DNA of 64,000 nucleotides from Anseranas semipalmata. Its lineage: Eukaryota; Chordata; Aves; Anseriformes; Anseranatidae. Shown here piece by piece: positions 39,130-52,567 of this stretch (positions are counted from its first letter, which is position 1; every line of letters begins with the position of its first letter). The position numbers were made by a program, and so were the translations under genes. Below the pieces are notes generated by a model. The model worked only from the letters and a program-made list of their open reading frames with translations, made no database searches and was not told the origin of the DNA. Location: assembly GCA_013399115.1 (NCBI GenBank), contig VXAA01001428.1:406039-470038 (forward strand), in the 5' to 3' direction.

Positions 39130-39966
39130 CAAATTAACTTGGAAAATATTGTCAATAGTAGAGATTTTATATTGTTCATGTGACTAAAAATACCAAGACA
39201 TCTATTCTAAAATTTGAGCAAATTTAGAAATGCTATCAAATCTGCCAGTAGTTTTTGTTTCTCTTGAAAATCTGCTGAGATACTCCTGGAGTTTCTCTGA
39301 AGCTGGGAAGTTCTAGGATGTATCGGAGGGACTTTCCAAACCAAGAGGCGTTGGTATGACTCTTTTCCAAAGTTGGTTCCAAAAAACACAGAAGAACAGA
39401 TCTGAAGTACTTTCTGTGACCCTGTAATAAATAAATTATACCCAATATTAAAAACCTAATATTAAAACTAAACAAATACCCAATATTGACACTAGACAAA
39501 ATGTGACTAAACAGTAAGAATAACATTTATGTGTGTTGCTGTTACACTTAAAGTATATAATCTTTCCTGAAGCATGTAAAGTAGTACAGAAGATAAAAAA
39601 AAAAAAAAGTACATTATATCAAGAATGTGGGACTATTTCTTCCACAAAATACAAATTAATAAACATTATTCCTATGATTAAAAAAAAATCACATGTTCAA
39701 TAACTGATGTCACTTAAAAATGCTTAACTTACCTCTCCTTGCTGGAATTTGAGAATATTTGAAGAAATAGTAGTGAAGAGGAATTCAGCTTTTGAAGACA
39801 GTAGATGTTTTGGGGTTTATTAGGCACGCTCATGCAATTTCATTTTAAGAGCAATAGAATTGTGAATTAAACAAGAATGTTTAAATCCCTGGGTTTTCTA
39901 TGGGACTAGCAACACAGAGAAAAAAAAATGTTGTAGGCATTAGAAGAAAACTATGAACTAGAGGAA

Positions 39967-39985
39967 ACAACAACAACAACAACAA
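39967..39985. repeat. (CAA)n microsatellite
   Basis: About six CAA units. Confidence 0.85.
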
Positions 39986-41860
39986 AGTCAAAACTTTGGG
40001 GGAAAATTGACATAAGAATGACCTCACTTAATATTCACATATATGAACATGAAATGGCTGCCTTTGTGGACATTAGACAAATGTACAATTTGTGGACAAA
40101 TCTGTGGTCTAAGCAATACAGGTCTTCTCACGTTTTCATTCATGATGACATAAATTATAAAAGATTGATAACCCTAAATATTGAAAAGAAAACTAGGAGA
40201 AAAGATGATATAATTGTTAGTTTTTGTTTTGTCATAGCAATTAACTGAACCATCCTTTGCAAATCAAGTAATTCTTGTCTGCTGAAGCATTGGTTTGGCT
40301 TGAAACTTTACAAGTAAAATATTCTGTCAGAGAGTTGCATCACAGTCTCCTCATGAACATCCTTGTTTTCACTTCAATAAAGGTCAGAAACCTTTTGTGG
40401 TGTGTTAGAAAATTGGCACAAACTTTTCTATGCTTATGCACAGGACACTGATCTTTTTTAGCATGGATTCCCACATGATACAAGTCAGAACAGCTCTGTT
40501 GAAGTCAGTGGAGCAAATCAATCAATACTGGCTAAGGGTTTTGTCCCCAGTCAGTGTTTTGATGGGAAGACAGAAAAGGGACACTTTTCACTGTCATGTA
40601 CTGAAAAACATCATGTGTCTTACTGGGTCAGGCTAAAGACTGCCCTTTGGAAAAAAAAATCACTGCCTCTTGGCTAAGCAAAAGAATTGTGCAGTTTTGA
40701 GTACAAACAATAGAGCCTTTGAACTAAAGATGTGCAGGCATGAAACTGTTTATTTATAGGGAAAAATGACCCACTTCTCTGGGAACATGACCCAATTTAA
40801 TCTGCTAGAAAAAAATTGAAAAGCTATTTGACCTAAATTTTCTGAAGCAAAAGGTGTGTGGCAAACAGGGAACTGTCCATAGAGTTCACAAGGCAGCATC
40901 ATTTACAGGTCATTTGCTCCATGAGTCAGACAGGATTTTGTTTCTTTTAATAGGCTGTGATTAGAAACATTACCTGAAGAACTTCCACAGAGCTTTGATC
41001 TGTCCTGTCACTCTTTTGCAGCTGTCTTAGGGATGCAACTACATTGTAAACACTGGTGTCACTTAAGTACACTTGGACTCTCAGGACAACCTAAGAAAAC
41101 ATTTGGTGATAATAAAGTACCTTCCTCAAACAGATGTGCAGAGACAGGAAGACCTGATCATTGAATTGTCAGATCTGAGATAATTTAGTTAAAGGATTCA
41201 TCTCAGTGCAATTGTCCTAAGATCTCAGCCTACAAAATGTCTTTAGAAATAGGCACAAAAATTATAATTTGATTAGTTCGGATGATTATTATGGTGGAAG
41301 TCTCAGGCACTCATTTGGTCTGGAGAAATTCATGCTCCATTGTCCTTGTAGGAATCTTTTTTGAGAACAGACCTGCTTTGACATTGACCTATTTCTTGTT
41401 CTCTGTTTGTCTGTTAATTTATTGAATCATCAGAGACAGTCAAAACTGAGTCACTGCAGAAATATTTATTTACAATACTTCAATGGCAAGTCTTTCCATG
41501 CACTCTCCTCAATGTGAATATTGATGCTGCAACTTTACAGAATTGTATGAGTGGATGTAGTCTTCAAAATATGTTGGCATTTTTTCTTAAAAGTCCAGAT
41601 ATTTCCATGCCTCTTTTCAGGTAAATCAAAAGCTGGATAAATAATACTTGACTGACATTTCTTTTTTCTCTCTACAGAACTGAACATGCAAAATGAATCA
41701 TAGCTGCTTCCATTTCTTTTGGTCCCAGAATCATGAAGAGACCACTAATTTGGAACAAAGAACACTATGAGCACACTGTCATCCAAGTTTTTAGTAAAAT
41801 TGACTACGTGAGATAGCAGTATTACAAATACTGTATTTGTACAGTAAAAGCAACGCAGAT

Positions 41861-41930
41861 ATACAAAAAAAAAAAAAAAAAAAAAGAAAAAAAGACNNNN
41901 NNNNNNNNNNAGAAAAGAAAAGAAGACAAG
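41861..41930. repeat. A-rich tract containing a 14-N gap
   Basis: About 22 A, then A/G units, N at 41897-41910, then AAAAG units. The gap is probably an unresolved microsatellite length. Confidence 0.9.
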
Positions 41931-44718
41931 TAGAGATAGTGACCTTCAATCACACTGAGATCAATAAAATTAGTTAAGGTTTGCTCTTTACCATGGCCAT
42001 TTCAGCATTCACTTGATGATCATTTCTTCTTATAAAGTCTATAAAATGTGACAAATAGGAAAATGGATTTTTTTTTTCTAATTAATATTTTTGTTCATTC
42101 ATTATGTTGTAGATACTTTGTATTACCTTCATTTGATACTCTTCAGTGCATCTGAGTGGGCAGAAAATAGTCTTGTGTGAACTTGGGAAGCAACAGAACA
42201 GTGTTGGAAAATAAAGTAAGATTGAAGAATACCCTTAAAGGACATGGTGGTCAGAAGTATGTTGACTTTAAAGCTCTTTATTAGGTCCCAGTAATTCTGC
42301 CTTTCTCAGCAATTTACCTTTCTACATTTACCTTGTGGTATCATAAAACTTCAGCTCTAACAACTTGATTCAGTGGGTGTTATTGTTAGGATTTTCATGG
42401 CTGTCATGATATACAAAATCATAATCTCTTTTGTGGAAGGCATGTAATAAAATACAGCAACATGTTAGAGATCAACAGCAGGTTTTCACTCTGCACTGTT
42501 CTCAGTTTTCTCTACTTTAACGGAGGATGTTATGGTATGGTTCATTCAGCCCCTGAACATTACTTCACATTATAAATGTATAATTGTGGTTATGTGGCAT
42601 GTACATGGCCTGGGCTGGCCTTTATAGCTACCCCAATTCTATCCATACTGCCCAAACTCTAATAAAAGTCCTACCAGTCTGTTGAGCATTCTGGGATAAG
42701 GTACTTATTCATATCTTTAAAAACTAGCAGCATTGGCAGAACAAGGTAGCAGTTATCTCAAGCACAAAAATGCAGAAAAAGAGCAAAATTCTTCCAGCCC
42801 AGGTATGCATGTCAAGAATAAAGAGAACTCGTGAGTATCATCATATCAAATTTACTCCTTCCATTTGCAAAGATTTTCAGATACAAAATACCTTTCAGTA
42901 TCTGTCCAACCTGTCCAACTGAGATGCTTTCTCATTCTGATGAGATAATTATCTAGCAGTATCATTTTTTGACAGTGATTCTCAACAGACAAATGGTTTA
43001 TCACAGAATGATTTTTTTTTTTTTTTTTCAGCATCTGTAGTAAATCCAAGCTAGTAATGTTCAGGTGCAGGGTTTAACACCCATAAACTAACCAGAGCTC
43101 TCCAATTAGTATTTGCAATTATTTGGTTGTTTTCTTCACAGTACTTGTCTTCAAGTTTTCTACTCTCATGTTTGCCCTTGTACTAAGTGTGGTTCTAAGC
43201 ACTACTTGTATGTCATAGTGACAGATTTACAGCCTTGATTACCCGTAGCTTTCCTAGTCATCAACAGTGTGCATTTGAATATGAACATTTCACAACAGAC
43301 TCATCTTATTTACAGACAGCATGTGGCTTACCCTGGCATTTTTAATCTAATGCAGGAATTTAACATTAGAAATTGAAGCTAATTAAGTAAAGATAAGAGC
43401 ACTGCCGGTTGTTATAAAATTGGAAATAAATAACTGAGACTGGTAACTGAAATTAGTGGAATATTGGATTGTTGGGACTAAGAATGTTTTTAATTTTTAA
43501 AGCAATACTTTAAAATGATTAATTTAGCCAATGTAACTGCTAAAAACATGTGTTCAGAATTTCTGCTGACAAACACTATAGAAAAAGAGAGCCTTTTGCT
43601 TTTAGAGAAGTTCTGTATCAAAGAGGAATTGTCAGAAGTTCTTGGCTGACCAAAGCCTCTATCTTCAAAGTCACCTCTAGGCTCATCCTACTCTCCTCTT
43701 CTGTCTCCCTGCTAGCAGTTCTGCTTTGAGTGGTGCTGCCACTGTGATACAATTACCAGGATCATCACATACTACCGGGGATCATCCGAAATGCTGGGCA
43801 AACATCGGAGTTCAAGTTTGACTCTGAATTTGTGTTTTACTGAAACCTTCTAATCATTAATTGGAGAAAAAGCCTGTGTCTGGAAAACTGTTAAGAACAA
43901 TCTGAACAATTCTGCACACTGCTGCACCCATTGTGTTTAGTACATGGCATGAGTATACTGTCTCTCATTATGTTTTTTTTTCTCTTCTCATTGACTTGGT
44001 AGCTAGAAATTGTGAGCGAGGAAAACTTCTCATGAACATTTTTATTATTAGTTGTAATGATACAGGCATTTTTTTTCTTGAATATTAAGTTTATTTGAAA
44101 TTGGAGTTCATTCTGACATTTAATGGATTTTTTCCAATGCACACACTTGCAGCATCTACATTTCAAAAATCAGAATTCTGGAAGTTATTTAAAGTATGAT
44201 TATTTAGAAGTTATTATTAAAAAGTGATTTTTTTTTCCCCTCAAAGAATACATATGGTCTATGCAACATTAGTCATTAAAAGAATTATACTTTGTATTAT
44301 TTTTTATTTTTAGATATTTCTTGTGTTTGTTAGCAGATGAATTCTCCTCCAAAGCCTGCTTTCCAGAATTTAGTTAAATGTAACTTTTGTAAATGAAGCA
44401 TACAAGATTTAGTTTGTTTAAGAGAAAAAAAAAGATTTATGCATGTACTAAATGCTTCTAGAATAGAGTTTGCAGATTCAATCTTACAGTGCTACACAAT
44501 TTGTTACAGAGCTGTGATTCAACCCTTGGCTTGGCAGAACAGAATGAAATAAAAAATATGAAGAAAAAGAGACCCTTCCCCCATATATGTAAAAGATATA
44601 AAATAAGTTAGCATTTACCATGTTTTCTAAGTCACCTTCTAGAATCTAATAATCTCTTTAATAGACACAACAACACAACTGCTCAACAGCGCTTATTTTC
44701 CATTGTTGCTTTAGTGTC

Positions 44719-44814
44719 TTATTTTTGGCCAAATCCCGGTTCCAGGACAGAGCGCAAATAATACTGCTTAGTGCAGTACCTTTCTCCACTGATGTTTGGG
44801 AAGAGATGTGCTGC
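44719..44814. repeat. Diverged repeat, copy A
   Basis: The stretch ttatttttggccaaatc...ggttccaggaca (44719-44753) matches 46071-46104 with about four mismatches and one gap. A second matching block (gggaagagatgtgctgc, 44798-44814) follows, matching 46174-46193. The two copies lie either side of the probable LTR. The family is not recognised. Confidence 0.6.
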
Positions 44815-45357
44815 AGAAGTTGCAGGAGTCTTATGGCAAGTTGCACTTATCTTATGTCCTATATCTTACTCATTTGTTTCAGGCAATTTGCCCTTCCTTC
44901 TGTTGCGTGAAGAATTTACCTCCATTCCTCTACAGAAAATAATCAGCTGTCTTATGGTGGTTAACTTAGTTGTACGGATTTTCTCCTGCCTGTCTTTGGA
45001 GCTACAGTCTCCCTAAGCATTTAATCTTCAACATCTGTTCCTCACAAGCTCCTTCTTTTCTATGCAGAGGTCTGCAACCTCTAACATGGGGTGTGTATTC
45101 AGAGCAGTGCACCTCCATGCAGTCGTCAAAAGGTCTGTCTGTGTGGTGGGGTAGCTCTTTCCCCAACTCATCCATGGTTCAAGATTAACCAATGTTAAAC
45201 CAGTCCTCTATTGTCAATGGGCAACAGGCATAACGGGTCAGTACGAACGCGCACTCCCTGATCACATCTCGGACCCTGCAGCCTGGATCATAGTCCAGTC
45301 TGGGAAGTACTAGAACTGTACATTCTAGAAGGTACAAGAATGGCATGTTTGGTGGAA

Positions 45358-45377
45358 AACAACAACAACAACAACAA
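45358..45377. repeat. (AAC)n microsatellite
   Basis: About six AAC units inside the probable LTR. The minus-strand frames here with runs of Cys or Val are its artefacts. Confidence 0.9.
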
Positions 45378-45464
45378 AAACCCAAAGAACAAAAAACAAA
45401 TGCCTTATCTGAACCATAGCCAAGATGGAAAAGTACTGACTAATAGTCAACTGTCTTGTGGTCC

Positions 45465-45488
45465 TATAAATAGTGGTCGTATTATAAA
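45465..45488 (+). promoter_or_regulatory. Two TATA boxes in tandem
   Basis: tataaatagtg occurs at 45465 and again at 45483, exactly 18 bp apart, inside an 18-bp imperfect duplication. In an LTR this would be the core promoter, with transcription expected about 25-30 bp downstream (near 45490-45515). Function is inferred only. Confidence 0.45.
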
Positions 45489-46070
45489 TAGTGTTGCATT
45501 GGGCTGTGACCCTTGATCTCCCCCTGAGCTGGGACACCTTTCAGGGTATCTCTTTTAGTTGGGACACCTCTCAGGGCAGAGTCCTTGAGGTTCAAAGGTT
45601 GTCCGCTGCACACACCGATGAAGGAGAAGGGTAAGTAATTCACCCAAAAGAGGGGAAGTTTGTAAGCATATGACTGAGTTTAGAAACCCCCAATACCCTA
45701 TAGTAAGTTCCATGTGAACCTTGTGTTCTTGACTCTTTAAATACGGTGCTCTTTCAATTGTAGTAAGTTCTGTTGAATCATTACATTAAATCGGCTGGTG
45801 ATTAAGTACTGTTAAGAATAATACAATCTAATCTTGTGTTTTACCATAAAAGTATTAATAAGTCTTAAATTGCTGCTAAATTAAAGTTGTGTAAAATCTA
45901 TTCAGAACAGTCTCACACATTCTATCCCAGGATCTTCATCAGCATGATTAGCTATGATGCAGCCATTCACTCCAAATTCAGCTTGTTCCAGTTCATTTTC
46001 CTGAAGTACTCCTTCCAACACCTGGCTATCTTTATTCCAGACCTTTATCCCAAGCTTTTCCTCTCCAAAA

Positions 46071-46193
46071 TTATTTTTGCCAAATCATGGTTCTAGGACA
46101 CAGCCCAGAAAATCAACAATTCTGGCCCTTGGTTATTGGAGAGGAAATGGGATCCTTTCCCCAGCTTCCATCTGGGAAGAGAGGTGCTATTGC
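46071..46193. repeat. Diverged repeat, copy B
   Basis: Similar to 44719-44814, with a longer middle part. It begins ttatttttgccaaatcatgg and includes tctgggaagagaggtgctat at 46171-46190. Short frames at 46077-46356 in two registers overlap it and show no recognised domain. Confidence 0.6.
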
Positions 46194-46379
46194 CTCCCAG
46201 AATTTCCTTCATCATTTGATGACCCTACCAGGAGGTTCGGTGCTCTGCAGATTTCCCTGTCAGGGAGAAAACCCTTTTTGTTTTAACTGTCTTCCTCCTT
46301 TCCAGTCAGCCTTACCGTCATCCTACCATTCTTTTCGGTTTTGGCAGCTCTCCTAGAATGCTGGGCTGAAAGTGGAAAG

Positions 46380-49072
46380 AAACTGCACTGATTCTGTGGT
46401 TTCCAGAAGAAACTAGGACTCCTTATTACATATTTCATGCAGCTGTGATTTTTTGGCCATCTCTCTCACTTCCCCAGCTAAATCTTAGTCTTTTTTTTTT
46501 TTTTTCCATTAGCACATATGGATTTCTAAGATGATCAGGTCAATGACTCATTGTACACGCTTGTTAAGAAGGAATCATTTTGAAGGTGCTGTGCAATGAA
46601 TTGGTCTGGTTCAGTCTGGGTGCATTGGAATGCAGAATTACTTCTCCTGCCACTGGAAAGAATAGGTGCTTCCATTTTATGTCTTCTTGAACATTGGTAG
46701 GCAGCTTTTTATGCTAAAATACAGTTTACAGTAGCCTAGTTTGAAATAATTTATCAATATCAAAATTGCATATAGCACTACTAAATCACCTGTAAATATG
46801 TTCACTTTTAGTAAACCTGTACTTTCTTCTGGGCTCTGTAAAGGAAATATGGATTTCATCTATGTGACTGTGTACATATGTGTGTGCGGATATATGTATA
46901 TTCTGATACATGTGTTTATACAGAAAAAATACTGATGCTTTCATATATATTTTTTTCAAAATACAACATTAATTATAAGGATTCACAACCAATCTATATA
47001 ATATAAATTCAAAAAAGACCGTAAATCACTCTCAGAATATGTTTGAGATAGAGAAATGATGTACACACACACTCACATAATACATTTTTTAGATGGGTAT
47101 CCTAAGTTTTATTTGTATTGTACAGTCCAAGGGAAAGAAAGACTGTCAAATCTGTCTATTTAAATTGTAGTAATTTAACACTTCTTAATAGGCTTTGGGA
47201 GAAAATGAGACATTTTACTATCACTGACATCCACAGGTAAATGTTTAGCTTCAGAATTCTTTTGGAAAAAAAAAAAAAAAATTAGACGTTATAATCCCAT
47301 ATATGTCATGGGAGAAATGTATATATTATTGAAGATTAATGAAATGTAGCTTTAGATTTATAAGTACATTTTCCTGTGATGCTTTCTTTTTGTCATAATC
47401 CCCTTGTTCATTTGTACAAAGAAAAGGAGGGATTAGAACCCCTTACTCTATATTTGGAGATGCGCCGAGAACAACAATGTGTTGAAGGAGCCTGTAGCTC
47501 TGTGAATTCTTGGAGTTGGCTGCTGCTACACCTCTGCAAATTCTGTAGAATTGAGACACTCTTTATGTGATAATTATAAACATGTGCTTTAGAAATTAGA
47601 AGTCAGTCACCAAACTTCATGCACTGTGGAAGTGTTAGTGTGACTTAATGTCACAGGCTTTTATACAAAGAATGAAATGCCTCTCCCTGTCCAGTTGTCT
47701 GCCCCCCTCTCACCCGTAAGTTCCAGCCCCTTTTGTGTGCAAGTGTCAGTCCAATTAAGTTTCCTGACACCTGATAGCAGTGTTTAACTGGTTTCTAAAT
47801 CACTGATTTTTCAGTGGATCCAACAAAAATGGCAGGGAAGTGAATGCAGTGATTTGAAATATACCCAAGCTTTGCGTGCTAGATGTAAGGAGACCACTTT
47901 TACTCTGAATAGTAAGACATTAAGAGAAATAGGGAGACAAAGAATAACAAAAACAGGGTTTCTAATAGAAAACGTGTGGCATAGGTTCCTTCTGTACTAT
48001 AGAGAACGGACTGACTCTCCCTCACACAGCAGCAGCACTTCCTACAGGTTGGGTAGCTAAAGAAGGCTCCATACAAGAAAAAATAGGAACCGCTGCACTG
48101 CAACTCTGATGTTTGGGGTTGTGCAATCTGAAAAAGCTTGCTGGATTCATACCATTTTTGGTCCCTGAGGTTGAGACAGGCTGACAGAATTAACTAAGAG
48201 CTTTGTACTGCTAATCACCCATCCTGAATTTATCTTGAAAGAGCTGTAAACAGATGAAGCTGGGCTGAAGAAGTCATGTCTGATTTGGCTGACCATCTCT
48301 CTCCTTGTTTCATTGGCCAGTCTGGTGGTTTACCTCGTGCCTTTTCCTAGCCTATTTTATGGATATGGATCTCACTTTATCACTGCCAGGTTTGTGTTTT
48401 TGTAAATGCTAAAATTCACGTCTTCATACGGCTCTTTTATACTTCATCCTGAGGTTGTAATATTGTAGCATTGCAACACTGGAGAAAAAAATAAGAGTGA
48501 AAATGAAAAAAAATCCTTGAGCATACATGTTTACAGAAAAACTGTACATTGTTACCTGGTATAGGCTTTCCTGACACTGTGAAACACCAGAGAAAATACC
48601 TTTCAGATTCAGACTGCCATTTCTGTGCAGCTGTGCTCTACTGTGAGTATGTGGGAGGGTTATATAAAGAGTGGATAAACTTTTCTTGGCCACCCTGCTG
48701 TAAAAAAATTTTCCCCTATCACGAAAGTTCCGGTTAAGGTTTGGCTCATAAATGCCCCACTAGTATCAACTAAGCGGTTATTGGATGCAGCTGTATGTGT
48801 TAATAACTTATGAAATGTAATACTTTAATGATATATTTTTAATACATTAAAATATTATTGAATCAGAAAGGAAACAAGTTTCTTACTTCCGTTTATAGTG
48901 TGATAGCTTGCAAGACTTGGGGAGAAATTTTTCTTCCATTGTGTATTATCTAATTACATTAGAAGGGTGAAAAGGGATTCGATTTTCACTGAAATCTCAG
49001 GTGTTAAACTCTACTGGAAATATGATGGTGACTAGATGAAGTAGGATATTACTAGGATGAAGGCAACAATTA
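46380..49072. other. Unassigned non-coding sequence
   Basis: About 2.7 kb has no supported gene. A T tract lies near 46493-46505 and an A tract at about 47266-47280. 48100-48320 is complex sequence without simple repeats but cannot be named. Confidence 0.6.
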
Positions 49073-49200
49073 TTCATAGATTTTAAGACCCAGAAGGGAC
49101 CATTATGATAATTTAGTCTGACCTCCTCTATAACATAAACCTTATAATTTCACACTGTAATTCTTGCTCTGAGCTCCTAACACATTCCTGTGCATTACTA
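49073..49200 (-). mobile_element. Ancient CR1-like LINE 3' tail
   Basis: The segment catagattttaagacccaga, agggaccattatgataattt and agtctgacctcctctataac resembles the antisense tail of an old CR1 family that I recall from turtles and other sauropsids. Its end (ccagaagggacc, gtctgacctcc) parallels the younger CR1 tails (ggttggaagggacc, gtccaacc). It is short and diverged. The right edge is approximate. Confidence 0.7.
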
Positions 49201-52200
49201 GAGCAGTTTTAATAAACCAGACTCTGAAGTTTTATTTGGCACAGAATAGAAAGTGGATGTCAATCAGAGGAAGAATATCAGTCCTTTCTCTGTCCCACTG
49301 AAATAAATGATAACTTCACCTGAGAACATAACAAATTACAGCCAGTAAATGATTTCAGAGCACAGCCCTGTATTAATATCCTGAAATTCTGACTAGTGTA
49401 GAAAGTATATGCCAAGTTAAAATATGGTAATTTATTTTAAATGAGTGAAGAACATTATAGAATATTACTGCTTAGACTACCTGTAAATGGCTCATTAACA
49501 TTTTATTTCTGTATCACCCCTAGCAACACTGGGACAGTTAGAGCACCCCTGATGTACTGTTAGTGTGCTCCTTCTGCTCTAAACATGTGCTTCTGCTTTG
49601 ACATTCTTTGTCTGTGCCAGAGAAGGTCTTTTAGCGCACACAGTATCACCAACTTGTAACACGGAGAGTTGCTTCAGCTTATCTGCTGGGTAATGTTATT
49701 CTGCCTGAGCCTGAAGTTCTCCATGTTTTTCTTTGACTTCTGCCACTGGGTGATTTCTCAGCTCAGTTAACCAACTTTTGTTCATGCAGTTGAGCCCGAA
49801 ATTTCATACAGGTGGATTTTTCCTGTGTCTTCCCTCTGTCTTCATCTTCTCATTTCTTTCATCTTTATTCTGGGCCAGGAAGTGGGGGAAGGGAAGACTT
49901 GCAGTGCAGGCAGATAAGTCACATTATTCTGAGTACTTTTTTCATGATGAGTGATGAATACGTGTGTCTTAGCTACCCCCAGGACAGCATAAGCAACAGT
50001 AAAGATAATTCAGACAGTTTCAGAGAAGTGTTGTTTGTATTCCTCCATTTCAGTCATATCTTCCCTTCAGTAGAACTGTTCCTCAAAGGCATTATCAAGT
50101 ACTTTCAATATGCTATTTTGCTTTTAAATCTTTGTAGAAGGTTTCAAGATTGAACATATGGAAGATTGTTGTGGCAAAAAGAAATTGGGTTGTAAATTTT
50201 CCTGGGAGAATCTGTACATATCTGCATTGGTCAGAATCAGCTAATGCAATTCTGACAGGGGCTGTTGATGAAAAAGTAGAATAAACTATAATCCTCAGAT
50301 GGGTCTGTGAATTCAATCAGGTTTGGTCTACTACATCATTAGTCCCTAACATCTTCTTTTTGTTTTGCTGATGCATAGCTATCTGTCAAATATACAAGGG
50401 CAGTGTGTACCTCAACTTTATCCAAATATGAGTAAAATTAAAGGGAGATTTGGAGACTGGCAAATAGTACTGACACTGATACTTCTCTAGCATAAAAATT
50501 TGTAGGTGTGGACAAGCTCCCCTGCGTGTCACTAGGCTATAGGCAGGCATACAGATAGGATAGTAGAGACATAGTCATATTTATAGATGATGGAATTTTC
50601 AAGAACTCTGAATGTACATTGTTTTAGAAACAGGACAGGGATTCTCAGCTAAGAGGTTGAGTCCCTCAGGCAACTTGCCAGGAGCATGCATCTAATCTCC
50701 CTCTATTTCCAGAAGTGTTTTTTTTTTTTTTTCCCTGGGATATTTTGAGCTCTGATGTGAGCCATGCAGAAGACAGCAGTGATATTAGTCTTCTCTTGAT
50801 TGCTGTATTTCCTGGACCATCTCTCTATCACTTTGCATTGTTATGCAAGTACAGAGCAAATAAAAAGCATATGAACTGCACCTTCCATCACTGAATAAAC
50901 TAAATTCCTTCATTCACTAGACTGAATTTGGACTCACAGGCACAGAATGGGAGACCTGTGCAACATGAGAAAAGGACTTGTGAATAAGTTCCAGAAGGAC
51001 AACTGTGTTCCACTGATACCCATTATCATGTAATTACACCCTAAGTTCAGAATGGTTCTATTATTATTTTTATACATTTTCATTATCATTAATTCACATA
51101 AACACAAGGATAAAAGAAACTCTTAACTGTAATTACTCTTTCCACCCAACAATTAAAATACAGATATTCTGAAATTCTGGTACATTTGCTTCAAGATAAT
51201 ATAGCTATTTTTTTCTGAGTTGCTATTCCTGGTGTAAGTAACAGGAAAGAAAGGCAGCCACAGGATTAATTCTGTGTCTGGAGTTCTTTGTTTCCTCATC
51301 AATCCAGGTTCTTATCTCTGCAAATGAACACTAATGTGCTATGTTTTTGCCCAAGAAACGCCATATCCTACTGAATATTCATAACTATTATTTTTCTTTG
51401 CATTTACTTTTTAAAGTATTTTAAAAGTATGCTAATTTGTTTCATAGCTAGCTGGGCTTTGCAAATATAAATAAACAGCATGAAATATAAGAAATAAAGA
51501 AGCTAGAATTCTGCCTCAGTCTCTGTTGCTACTTAAGAAGAGAGTGAAATGCAAAGATGAGATATTTATGAAACTGTAGCCTCCTTCTGGATTTAACTCA
51601 GAAGCATATTAAAACAGGATGTAGAAACTATTTGGAACTCTTAATAAGAAGTCTAAGTCACAGCAGTTCTTATACATCCTAATTCCTCAGCAGTTAGTGT
51701 ATGCGTATTATGAAATATATCTGATTAAAAGGAAAAAGAAAAAAGAAAAAAACGAGCCCATACCCACAACCAAACTTTACCAAGCAGAAGAGGAGTAGCA
51801 CCTAACAATTAACCTGTGTAAAAAAAAGCAGGTTAAGCAGGTTTAATATCTAAATATCTCTAGGCCGATGCTTTCAGACAAACATAGTTATAAGCCAAAT
51901 CATTTCCCATTTAGTCCTCACTCTTATAACCTGCACAGGGTTAGCTACCAAAAGGAAATACCAGTCTGTTGAGACAATGAAACTGAGGACAGCCTGTGTG
52001 AATATTATGGATACTTCAAGATACTCCCTACAATTATGCCCTTGCTGACACATTGTCCGTCTTCCAGTGATTCTTCTCACTTTGAAATGAAACAGTCAAA
52101 ATTATGATGATCCAGAGGAGCACTGGGCTTCCTGAATGATGAGAAAGGTATCTTTATTTTTCTTATCTTTTTCATGTGTCCCTTTCTAGCATGGGAAAAA

Positions 52201-52542
52201 GCCACCCTCTATGTGCCTGAATAGTCCATGTATCCTGTTTTTTTTCCTGAAAACTCATTGTTAGGGTAGCAGATGGCTAGGGACCTTAAAATGCATCATA
52301 TGAGTGTTATGAAAGGCCAGTGTGGGCCGGAACACCAAAGGATAAATGTAATCACATTACAAAGCATGACAGTACTGAAAAACAAAAGAACATACAGTCT
52401 GTAAAATATAGGTACATTCTGATGGAAACTTAACAAAACATGTTTCTGAGAAACTGGTTATTGCAAGAATAAGGGAAAATGGTATGAGGCTTTAAGTCTC
52501 TAAAGATCCCCCCAAAAGCATAGATTACCAGAAGGAGTAGCT

Positions 52543-52567
52543 TTTATTTATTTATTTATTTATTTTT
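52543..52567. repeat. (TTTA)n microsatellite
   Basis: About five TTTA units. Confidence 0.9.

Larger units (their letters stand above)
30971..44718. other. Long unassigned non-coding stretch
   Basis: About 13.7 kb shows no supported gene and no mobile element I could name. The longest frame (32366-32818, 150 codons, plus strand) has no recognisable domain and a Phe/His/Cys-rich, non-descript composition. A second (36532-36918) is discussed as an exon-like segment in the findings. Microsatellites and T tracts are listed separately, and a small gap lies at 41897-41910. Confidence 0.5.
45190..45950 (+). mobile_element. Probable endogenous retroviral LTR
   Basis: The layout resembles an avian retroviral LTR. 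There is a promoter-like zone with two TATA boxes (45465 and 45483). It is followed by a moderately GC-rich leader with a 30-bp-spaced duplication of gggacacct, a splice-donor-like gggtaagtaa near 45629-45638, and an AT-rich end with aataa/attaaa sequences. A TG start near 45193 and a CA end near 45913-45915 are plausible. I could not find a convincing target duplication, so the ends are approximate. No retroviral gene is visible next to it. Alternative: another kind of mobile promoter element, or unique sequence with chance TATA boxes. Confidence 0.5.

Noticed and set aside
45193..45915. Exact ends for the second LTR
   Set aside because: TG and CA candidates exist but no flanking duplication was found, so only approximate limits are given.
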